DNA of 64,000 nucleotides from Babylonia areolata (Eukaryota > Mollusca > Gastropoda > Neogastropoda > Buccinidae): assembly GCF_041734735.1 (NCBI RefSeq), contig NC_134898.1:45636341-45700340 (forward strand). Reading direction: 5' to 3'. Below are positions 35,848 to 48,100 of the stretch, in pieces. Under the pieces are notes generated by a model, which saw only the letters and a program-made list of their open reading frames with translations, searched no databases and had not been told where the DNA came from. Both the position numbers and the translations under genes were made by a program. The first letter of the stretch is position 1, and each line of letters opens with the position of its first letter.

Positions 35848-38800
35848 CCCTACCTCTCTCGGAAACATGTCGGTCATTCGTCACGGGTTTCTTTTGCGTC
35901 AGAACACGCAGCGCCTTGGTTCCATCCATGTCAGTGTAGGTGATCTGCACCTGGAATGGCAGCTCAGGGGGGATGTCTTCGGGAGCCCCGCCCGCTTCCT
36001 CCTCCGAACCAGCTCCACCGGCACCAGAACCGGAAACGCTTGGTGCTTCAGCCGTGGGGTTGGCAGTGCCTGATGTGCTCATCGCTTCAGCAGTTGTCGG
36101 TGTGGGGGTGATGGGGGTGGCGTCAGAAGAGCTCGGCGCTTCTGCAGTTGTTGGTGTGGGGGTGGGGGTGGCGTCAGATGAGCTCGGTGCTTCGGCAGTT
36201 GTTGGTGTGGGGGTGGGGGTGTCGTCAGAAGAGCTTGGTGCTTCAGCAGCCTGGGGGGTAGGAGCACTGGAAATGTCCTTCATTTCAACGTCGTCTATGA
36301 CGCTGTCCCCTCCACCTCCAGTGCTGTTGGATGCTTTCTCTGCAGAGGGGATACAAGAATGCTTTATTACTTGACGGGTGCAACAGCCAAGTGGTTAAAG
36401 CATTGAGACTTTCAATCTGAGGGTCATGGGTTTGATTCTCGGTAACAGCGCCTGATGGGTAAAGGGTGGAGATTTTTCCAGTCTCCCAGATCAACAAATG
36501 TGCACACCTGCTTGTGCCTGAACCACCTTCATGTGTATACGCAAGCAGAAGATCAATATGCACGTTAAATATCCTGTAATCTATGTCAGCATTCGGTGGG
36601 TTATGGGAACAACATATCCACCATGCACCCCCCTGAAAACAGGGTATGGCTGCCTACATGGCGGGGTAAATAAAATGGTCATACAGGTAAAATGTTGCAT
36701 GTCTGTTATAGTATGTGTGTGCGAGACTGAAACCTGACTGAATGACACAGAAAATGAAAGATGAGCACCCAAACAGCACTCGTCAGTCGGCTCTACCCAT
36801 GTAGGCAGCCTGTTGTGCAAAAGCCCCCATGTTTGTAAAGCACTTAGAGCTTGGCCTCCGACTGAGGATAGGCACTATATATTGTAAAGTTCGGTCTATT
36901 GAGCGCACTGGTATATAAGCCGCACCCACTAAATTTTGGAAAAAACTGAACTTTATACATACATAAGCCGCACTTATTTCCGGTACCGGAACACATACTG
37001 ATACTACAGAAAAGCTGTCGATACTGTAGGTTATGAAATAAACACAAGCGGGAACAACACAAAGAAAAGCAAGCAAAAATACTGCTAGTGCCACAAAAAC
37101 AACAACAAAAAAAAAAAAAAAGATCCATAATTTAGGGATAGTCACATTTATTCAACGTCATCCTGCTCACTGAATCCACTAAAATCTTCGTCTTCAGTGT
37201 CCAAGTTGAAGAGAACCAGCACAGCTTCCTCCGCCATCTTGTCACTGACTTCAGCCTCGCTTTCCTTGTGTCCATATCATCATCATTTAAAAACCCGATT
37301 TCACATTGAAAAGCATACTGCTATAATTAACTCCGATTATTATAATAGATTTATCACTAGTTGGTTGTACTATACACACCTTTGATGATGTGCATGTACA
37401 ACAAAAGAACAATATAAAAAGACTGAAAAACCATGGCCAAGAACTTTTGATTGACATGTGTAACATTATACCTACAGTGAGAACGCAACAGTCGCCGCAT
37501 GGCGACTTGTAGGGAGAACGCTGCTAGTGCTGATCGGCGACTTGAGCATTAGAGTTAACAAACTTACGCTGCTCTTCAATAAATAACACCAAACTTAGCC
37601 AGCACTTCCTGCCACTTGTACTGAAAACATCCTTCTCATTGTTGAACCATCTCTCGTGCGATTTCAAGCGCTTTTCAGCGGCTTTTTTTAAAACTTAGTC
37701 CGAACAATGGTGAGCTCTTCAACCAGTTCAGACTGTAACCAGCAGTCTCGCTTCTGACCAAGATATACGGGACAGCAAGCTGCAAGTCTGATTGAAAGTC
37801 TGCTGGTGGATAACGATTTTGCTGCTGACAGTGACAGTGGAGAACAGTGCGTGCCACATGGCAGCAAAATGACAAGTGACAGACACCGACAGCTCTGCTG
37901 CACAGCTGGGTTTTCAGCTGAACTTAGCCGGCTAGCAGCTTGAACACAGCTGGCAATGTACGGGTTAACTGAAACTGTGTGTACTTTAAAACATGGAAGA
38001 AGAAAATAAAAAGACGACAATACACAATACACAAACTTTATTGTCTATACTTTGGTACAGAGATTTTCTTTTTGGCAGCAGCACATGTCCAACATAAGAA
38101 GAAAACAACAAACAAATAAAATGAATAAAATGAATAGAAAATAAAAAGATAAATTAAATGGCACCAAATGGAAATAGCTATATACAAATATACAGATTAC
38201 TAAAATTTACGTGCCTCTCCATTTCAGTCAGCTAAACCGCACTGCACATCTACCCACACACACACACACACCACGCACACACACCATGCGCACACACACG
38301 CACACATACACTCTCTCTCATCCCCTCTCTCTCTGTCTCTCTCTTCACAAGAAATGCAACTACAAAGAACAATAACAACAACAACAAATTATTCACCGGC
38401 CCAACCTTCCAGGCTGGTGGGCACCTCGCTGATGCCCTCCAGAGGGTTGCTGCCCTTGGCGCCCTTCTTCTTCTCCTTCCTCCTCCTCACCCCAAACTCG
38501 AAGGAGATCTCGTGGTCCGAGTTCACGTTGCCGATCTCCCGCCTCTCCCTGCACACGGAGTTCTCCTCCTGCCCTATGTACCTGCCACGGAAGGAAAGGA
38601 AGGACCCTGAGTGAGGGTAGGCAGGCAGGTAGGCAGGCAGGCAGGCAGGTACGTAGGTAGGTAAGTATGGATGGATGGATGGATGGATGATGTATGTATG
38701 TATGTATGTATGTATGTATGTATGTATGTATTGTTTGTGTATGTGAAAAAATGATACTGAGTGCAGGTATGTGTGTAAAAACATATACTTGTATGTATGC

Positions 38801-39151
38801 ATGTATGATGTATGAAAGTATGTATGTATGCATGCATTGTGAGCGTGAAATACTATGCTGAGTACTGGTATGTATATATATGTGTGTGTGTAAATTTGTA
38901 CACTTGTACATATGTATTGTGTTTGAGTATATTGAGTGCTGGTATGTACACATGTGTGTTTGAACGTTCACTTGAATGAATGGATGTATGTATGTGGAAA
39001 TGTATTTATCTATTTATGTATGTATTTATGTACATATGTATACACCGTGTTTGTGCACGTAAATATTTCGCTACATACATTTTGGTGTGTACGTATGACT
39101 TTGATGGAATGTATTAAGCATAATGTTTTATAACGCATTTGGGGCAGTTTT

Positions 39152-39182
<31 letters not shown>

Positions 39183-42100
39183 GGGGGAAAGAAAGCTATA
39201 CAAGTATCCATTCTTCTTCTTACTATTATCATCATCATCATCACTATTATCATTATCATTAGTATCATTAGTATTATCATCATCATTGATATTATTGTTA
39301 TTATTTGACATTGTTGCTTATCATCCAACAGACTGCACAGGGCCCAGTCAACAAAATGAGGAATTCACCCATGTTGACCATAAAACTCTGTCACATCTAA
39401 AAAGCAAACAAAAAACAAACAAAAAACAAACCAACTGCAAAACACAGTTCATGGCATACAATCTTACATGTTGAGCTCCTTAACTCATTCTACTCCAGAT
39501 GTTCTGGCAGCTCTCCCCAGGGGAAACTGTGCCGCTACACTACTGCTTGCAGTTTTATTTGTTTTTCCTATCGAAGTGGATTTTTCTACAGAATTTTGCC
39601 GGGAACAACCCTTTTGTTGCCATGGGTTCTTTTACGTGCGCTAAGTGCATGCTGCACACAGGACCTTGGTTTATCGTCTCATCCGAATGACTAGTGTCCA
39701 GACCACCACTCAAGGTCTGGTGGAGGGGGAGAAAATATCTGCGGCTGAGCCGTGATTTGAACCAGCGCGCTCAGATTCTCTCGCTTCCTAGGCGGACGCG
39801 TTACCTCTAGGCCATCACTCCACTCCGTTCATTCTTACTTGGTACACTTGGCATTCTAAACTGATCCGTTTACGGATTCCAGAAGCATGAAAATGAAGAT
39901 TTGTTCGACCAGTTAAATCAACAATTCTCCATTTACTTTCGCTGTTTTAGTGAACCACCCTGTTTATTCAGCGGTGGTGTCATGCACTGCTGGTCCAGGG
40001 GAGTCGTAGCAGGCATGTGGCTGTGGTGTAGAATGAGTTAACTCTCTCCATACGAACGGCGAAAGAGACGACGTTAACAGCGTTTCACCCCAATTACCAC
40101 CATCAAAATATTGCAAGCGGAAGACTCTTAAACTGAAGAGGTGAATATTGACAAAGAATACCACAGTTCTGACGACAGAAGCTTAAGGTTGGGTCATTGA
40201 GACACCCACTGGACATCCGAGGGGTCTGTGTAATGGAGAAAAGTGGGCTGGCCGTACTGAGTGAGTTAAGACAAAATAAGATTAGGCTGTGCTGAGGGCG
40301 TCAGCCATTTCACTTAAATCTATAATCCTTACATTATAAAATTTGTATATCAGAAGAAAAAATTAAGTACTTTAAAAGCCATAAAAATAGGCACACAGCA
40401 TGTAGAATGGACAGTAGATGGTGCCCATCCCAGTGCTTACAATATCCACTACCTAATCATAAGAGCAAAACAGCACATTCAGTACATCACAGACCGGAAA
40501 AAAAAAAAGAGAAAAAAGTGTCCAAAGTTGCTGGAAAAAAACAACAACACACACACAACAAAAACAAAGGGGAATGGACTGGCAAGGCAGAAAAAGCAGA
40601 GAATTGATGATTAGATAAAAGATAAAAAGAAAAGAAAAAAGGCAGAAACAAAGAAAAAAAAATCTGGCAGATTTTCCTGAAAGCAGGGGGGGCTATTTCT
40701 TCTAAAAGAACCCCCCCCCCCACCCCAACATCCCCCTCCCAATCCCCCAGGCATCCACACAAGAGGACACAGGGCATCATCTGCTTGAAATTAAAAAAAT
40801 GATGAAAGCTAGTGTAAAATCAAAGGAACCTTAAGATGAAGGTACCTCTGATTTTACACCAGCTTTTATCATTTTTAAAGGAAATTTTCCATCTAAAATT
40901 ACGTTTAAATAACACACTTACCATGACCCAACTAGTGCAGACTCTGGCAGGGGTCTGACATTCCTGTCCTGTGCAAACTACTATCCGCCTATGCGGAGAA
41001 AACGAAACTACGGCCGATAACCTCCCGGAAGTAGGTAACCTCCCCTTTGTCCCGCTGGCTAGCGCCCTCTTTTTCCGGCAGCCTTAAAAACTTGGTTTTA
41101 AAAGGTCCAGCAGTCACCTTTTTTTTCTTCCATCTGTTTGAAGCACAAGAATGAAAGAAAAAAAAACCCACAAAAAAACCCAGATCAGAAGACTCACAGG
41201 CCCTTGTGTACGATGAAGGTGGCCACAACCGAGGTGGCAATGATTCGGTCGGACAGGACGTTGCTGAACTCCTCTGTCAGCTTCAGGGGGTCCACAATGT
41301 TCACCTGCACATGGTCACACACATGTACTGTGCTGTGTTGTACAGTGCTGTGATGTGCTGTGATGTGATGTACTGTGCTGTGTTGTAGTGTACTGTGTTG
41401 TAGTGTACTGTGTTGTACTGTGGTGTAATGTACTGTAGTATAATGTGGTGTGTTGTACTGTGGTGTGTTGTACTGTATTGTTAATTGTACTGTGTTGTGT
41501 TGTAGTGTGTTGTATTGAACTGTGCTGTGCTGTTTTGTGTTTTGTACTGAGCTGTGCTGTGTTGTACTGTCTGTGTTCTAGTGTGTTGTGTTATACTGTG
41601 ATGTAGTGTACTGTGCTGTATTGGGTGTTGTTCTGTGCTGTGTTGTGTTGCATTGTACTGTGCTGTATTGTACTGTGTTGTGCTGCATTGTACTGTGCTG
41701 TATTGTACTGTGCTGTATTGGGTGTTGTACTGTGCTGTGTTGTACTGTGTTGTGCTGCATTGTACTGTGCTGTATTGTACTGTGCTGTACTGTATTGAAC
41801 TGTACTGTATTGTACTGTGCTGTGTTGTGTTGTACTGTGTAGTACTGTGCTGTGCTGTGTATTGTACTGTGTTCTACTGTGCTGTATTGTGCAGTGCTGT
41901 GCTGTATTGTACTGTTGTGTTGTGTTGTACTGTACTGTACTGTATTATGCTGTATTATACGGTACTGTGTTGTGTTGTACTGTGCTGCATTGTACTGTGT
42001 TGTGTTGTACTGTATTGTAGTGTACTGTGTTTTGTACTGTACTGTGCTGTATTGTACTGTGTTGTACTGTGCTGTGTTGTACTGTGCTGCACTCTACTGT

Positions 42101-45100
42101 GCTGTGCTGTATTGTTGTACTGTGCTGTATTGTTGTACTGTGCTGCATTGTACTGCCTGTATTGTATTGTGCTGTACTGCGCTATGTTGTACAGTACTGA
42201 AGTGTGTTGTACTGTGCTGCATTGTACTGTACGGTGCTGTATTGTACTGTGCTGTGCTGCACTGTACTGTGCTGCATTGTACTGTGTTGTATTGTACTGT
42301 GCTGTGCTGCATTGTACTGTGCTGCATTGTACTGTGTTGTACTGTGCTGCATTGTACTGTGCTGCATTGTACTGCCTGTATTGTATTGTGCTGTACTCTC
42401 TGAAAGCGTTTGATATCAACCCTGACTCCTGGGAGGAATCTGCAGTGGACCGTAACAAATGGCGCGCTGCTGTGCACAAAGGCGCCAAGTTGTGCGAGGC
42501 CAACAGGACTGCTGCAGCTGTTCAGAAGAGGCAGGCCAGAAAGTCACGGGCAAACAAGCTCCCTGACAGTGATATGCCTGTCTTTGTCTGCCCCAACTGT
42601 CAGCGAACATTTCGTGCGCAGATTGGACTATTCAGCCATCTGCGCACTCACAGATAGACTCATGAGCATCCTTCCCCCCACCCCACCACCACCCTCCCCC
42701 CATCCCCCATCTGGATGACAACGATGGTCATCATCGATCTCGATGGACACACCACACTGCGCTATGTTGTACAGTACTGAAGTGTGTTGTACTGTGCTGC
42801 ATTGTACTGTACGGTGCTGTATTGTACTGTGCTGTGCTGCACTGTACTGTGCTGCATTGTACTGTGTTGTATTGTACTGTGTTGTATTGTACTGTGCTGT
42901 GCTGCATTGTACTGTGTTGTACTGTGCTGCATTGTACTGTGCTGCATTGTACTGCCTGTATTGTATTGTGCTGTACTGCGCTATGTTGTACAGTACTGAA
43001 GTGTGTTGTACTGTGCTGCATTGTACTGTACGGTGCTGTATTGTACTGTGCTGTGCTGCATTGTACTGTGTTGCACTGTGCTGCATTGTACTGTACTGTG
43101 CTGTACTGTTCTGCATTGCAGTGTACTGTGCTGTAGTGTACTGTACTGTGCTGTGCTGTAGTGTACTGTACTGTGCTGTGCTGTAGTGTACTGTGCTGTG
43201 TGTACTGTACTGTGCTGTGCTGTAGTGTACTGTGCTGTGTGCATTGTACTGTACTGTGCTGTAGTGTACTGTGCTGTGTTGCACTGTGGTGCATTGTACT
43301 CTACTGTGCTGTATTGTGCTGTGCTGTGCTGTAGTGTACTGTGCTGTAGTGTACTGTGCTGTGCTGTAGTGTATTGTGCTGTAGTGTGCTGTGCTGTATT
43401 GTACTGTGCTGTGTTGAAAAGTAGTATATGACCTGCAGATGTTCAATCCCATAAATTAAACTATACCGTATAGTACTGTGTTACTTTTAACCAACATTCA
43501 AACACGTATTGCATTGTATTGTATTGTACTGTATTGGATTGTATTGTATTGTATTGCATTGCATTGTATGGTTTTACTTTTGTCACCACAGACTTCTCAA
43601 AGTGAAATTAGTGTTGTTCTCAGCATGTCAACATTTGGTGGGTCATGGAAACAGCAACACACCCGACATGCACCCCCCCCCCCCCACCCTTCCCCACCCC
43701 AGAAAACGAAGTACGACTGCCTACATGGGACAGTAAATAAACAAAAGGGTCATACATACGGTAAAATGTTGCATGTCTGTGTGAGCGTTGTGTATGTGTG
43801 CACACGCGTGACTAAAACCCGACTGAATGTCACAGTAAAAGAATGATAAGCGCCCAATGGCAGCTCTGTCGTCTCCACCCAAGTAGGCAGCCCTGTTGTG
43901 CAAAGGTCTCCCCGACTGTAAAGCGCTTAGAGCTTGGTCTCTGACTGAGGATATGTGCTATATATAAGTATCCATATCGTCAACAACATCATAATAGGAA
44001 ATTTTCTTCCCGAAATTATGTTTAAGTAACATACTTACCAAGACCCACTAGTGCAGACTCCGGCAGGGGTCTGACATTCCTGTCCTGTGCAAACTACTAT
44101 CCGCCTATGCAGAGAAAACGAAAGTAGCTACAGCCGATAACCTCCTGGAAGTAGGTAACCTCCCCTTTGCCCCCCTGAATAGCACCTTCTTTTTACTGCA
44201 TTATGCCGTAACCAGCGCAAGGAAGCGAGAAGGACGGGAGGGTCTTAAATTTGGGTCACGTTGAGTATTTTGCTTACCACCAACACACTGAAATCTCACC
44301 TGGCCCCCTGTACTGTCTGCCAGTTTCCCCAGTTGAATCAGTTTGCAGTCTGTTCCGCTGATGGTGACCACAGACACTGAGACCCTGAAAGCAAAGACAG
44401 ACTTTGGTGACCACAGACACTGACACCCTGAAAGCAAACACAGACTTTGGTGACCACAGACACTGAGACCCTGAAAGCAAAGACAGACTTTGGTGACCAC
44501 AGACACTGACACCCTGAAAGCAAAGACAGACTGTGGTGACCACAGACACTGACACCCTGAAAGCAAAGACAGCAATCTTTAGTGACTACTCACTGACACC
44601 CTGAAAGCAAAGACAGACTTTGGTGACCACAGACACTGACACCCTGAAAGCAAAGACAGACTTTGGTGACCACAGACACTGACACCCTGAAAGCAAAGAC
44701 AGACTTTGGTGACCACAGACACTGACACCCTGAAAGCAAAGACAGACTGTGGTGACCACAGACACTGACATCCTGAAAGCAAACACAGACTTTGGTGACC
44801 ACAGACACTGGCACCCTGAAAGCAAAGACAGCAATCTTTAGTGACTACTCACTGACACCCTGAAAGCAGAGACAGACTTTGGTGACCACAGACACTGACA
44901 CCCTGAAAGCAAAGACAGACTTTGAGGACCACAGACACTGACACCCTGAAAGCAAAGACAGACTTTGGTGACCACAGACACTGACACCCTGAAATCAAAC
45001 ACAGACTTTGGTGACCACAATGACATCCTGAAATCAAACACAGACTTTGGTGACCACAGACACCGACATCCTGAAAGCAAACACAGACTTTGGTGACCAC

Positions 45101-48100
45101 ACACAATGACACCCTGAAATCAAACACAGACTCTGGTGACCACAATGACACCCTGAAAGCAAACACAGACTTTGGTGACCACACACAATGACACCCTGAA
45201 AGCAAACACAGACTTTGGTGAACACACCAAACTGGATCGGAGGAGGATACTCTCTGGTCTTTGTGAGCACAGCAAGTAGTCCTCACTCCGACTGAGAACA
45301 CGACATTGTAGGCTCCTTTCACACCTCTACAGACAGACTGTCGACTACTGATGAATGCCCATGCGGCACAGGTTCGCAGACACCAGAGCACTTATTGTTC
45401 AGCCCAACTTTTGGTGCACCTGAGGAGGGAATCCTGGCCCTGTGAGGTCGAACTCCACGAGAAGCTCTGGGGACCACCTGCTGCACTGTGGAGTACAGCG
45501 GACTTTGCGCTGCAGACCGGACTGACCATCTGACAGCATGAACTGGGGAACGCAGAAGAAGAAGAAGAGAAAAACAACAGTCTTTGGTGACAACAGACAC
45601 AGACACCCTGAAAAGCACACAAACAGTCTCAGTCTTCATCTTTCGTTGTTTATGGTCCAGGTTACCAAACAGTGCCACCACGTCCGTGCTGAAAAACTGT
45701 GAATGTTAATCCTGAGCAACCATCTATACACGCATACATTCATATACATCTAAACATGCATATACATACAAATCTGAATACAAAACTTAATTCATTCTGA
45801 AGCTGAAGGATGCAAATGCTTGGCGCTACAATCAACCAGTTTTTGAAGTGTCATTCACCCTGAGGCACTATGTTAAAAAAAAAAAGAAAAGAAAAAAAAG
45901 GAGGTCCCATAGCAGGGCAATGGATTCATATCCACTTTGAGGTTTGACAAAGAAAAGCAAAGGCAGGCAGGGCCCTTTCATGCCCTGCTCTCATGGTGAC
46001 CTCAGTTTCGATACCCCTCAACTTCCATGCTTGGGGTGAGTCCTGTCAATGTCTTCAGTGTCGGCAGATTCATGGGGGCTGTTGTTTGGGGGACGTAGTG
46101 GTGGTCTCCACTCTGGGAGGGATGCCCACTCAGTCTGGCTCTGCGACTAAGCCATGTCGTTAGTAGGGGGCTTAGTAGGTGGTGTCCTATGTACGTTAAA
46201 TCAGAACAGGCACCAGTGAACACCACTGAAGTGACTCAGCAGCAGTGCAGGGTATCCTCTGGTGTGTGGCCTCCTGGCGACCCAAAATCAATGGTTCCCT
46301 GTGGACTGCCGACGCTGGAACTGTGGCAGACGAACCCCGGTGTGGCCATGTATGGGTGAATCTAAATGAGCGGCGTGAGAGTAATGCCACTGAAACAGTG
46401 CAGAAGAAAGAAAGAAAAGCAGGGCCCAATCCTCGCCTTCTGTCATTTTAACCCTCCCTCAAGCTTAAGTCAGGTCCAAGTGTGAACGGGTGGGTGGAGT
46501 GAGGACATTCAGAGCAAACCGTCTTCCCCAAAGATACAAGCCCACACCGAAACAGGGCCTTGAACCCCGATCACTGGTGAACACTGGATCACAAGTCCTC
46601 CTCCTCTTCTTCTGCGTTCACTTGTATGCACATGAGTGAGCTTTTACGTGTATGACCGTTTTTACCCCGCCATGTAGGCAGCCATACTCTGTTTTCGGGT
46701 GTGTGCATGCTGGGTATGTTCTTGTTTCCATAACCCACCGAACGCCGACATGGATTACAGGATCTTTAACGTGCGTATTTGATCTTTTGCTTGCATATAC
46801 ACACGAAGGGGGTTCAGGCACTAGCAGGTCTGCACATATGTTGACCTGGGAGATCGTAAAAATCTCCACCCTTTACCCACCAGGCGCCGTCACCGTGATT
46901 CGAACCCGGGACCCTCAGACTGACAGTCCAACGCTTTAACCACTCGGCTATTGCGCCCGTCAGATCACAAGTCCAACGCCTAGTTACTACCGATCCTGCC
47001 ACCACATCTCCAAGACACTGGCTGCGTCCAGAAACAAAAACAGAAGTCCCTGTTTAGCTAAATATTATACAAACTAATAGAAGTCCCTGTTTAGCTAAAT
47101 ATTATACAAACTTCGTGTGTGCCAAACAAGCCATGGCCAGTATGTGTGTTGTGTGGTCAAAGCAGTACGATCATTGAGCTGTGCCTTGGTTCGGCCAATC
47201 AGTGACTCTTACTCCGTAAAATAAAATGAACTTCATGTAATGCAGAAGATGTAAAAAGAACTTTTTTTTTCTTTTTCTTTATTTTATAGGAAAAACAATG
47301 TTGTATCTATCACCCTTACTGTGACCCACTGGTACAGACTCCAGCAGAGTTTCATACCTCTCTTACGCAAAATTACAACTCCACTCTTGATAAATCGAAA
47401 GCAGCTGTGGCTGGTGACCTCCCTTCTGCATGCCTATACAACACCCAGTTTTTTTTATCTAAAAAATATACATTCATTAGCTTTTCTTTTTTTTTAAACA
47501 GATTTTTAAAGAATTTTTTAAAATTTTTTTATAGAAAATACAACCTTCATGGCACAGGGGAGGGCAGAAAGGCTTTGGGGGGGTAGGAAGGTGGGGGAGG
47601 TGAGGAGTGCCGTTTCGGAAGGAGCAGGAGTAGGTGAGGATAACTGTAACCCACCTACCCCCACTCCCCAACACACACACACACACACAACCCCCCATGT
47701 CCCCAAACAACCCCTACAACAACAACAAAAAAACAAAACACCACCGAAACCCTCAAGCTCACCCTTTGGAATTGGCGGTGGCGGCAATGTTCTCATAGAA
47801 CTCATCGGGTTCCGGGTCAGACTCGGTCAGGTTCTCCACCTTCCCCACGCCCTCGTTGGACTTGCCGTCCGTGCACAGGATGACCTTTGACCCAGGGTGT
47901 TGCGAGGCCAGGCTCAGCGCCACCACGATGGCTGGGCCCAGGGCCGTGGAGCCCCCTTCCTCCAACCTGGAGCACAACAACACACACACCGCTGCACAAC
48001 CTCAACACACACCCCTGCACAACCTCAACACACACCCCTGCACAACCTCAACACACACCGCTGCACAACCTCAACACACACCGCTGCACAACCTCAACAC

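Noticed and set aside
38389-38581. Exon 10 read as terminal exon ending EGWAGE plus stop
   Set aside because: A GTGAAT donor two codons before that stop joins exon 11 in phase, and the family's conserved segments continue in exons 11-15.
41635-42657. 340-codon frame of CAVLYCVVL-type sequence ending in a zinc finger
   Set aside because: The first part is the pentamer satellite; the end is the inserted LINE fragment. The fusion is accidental.
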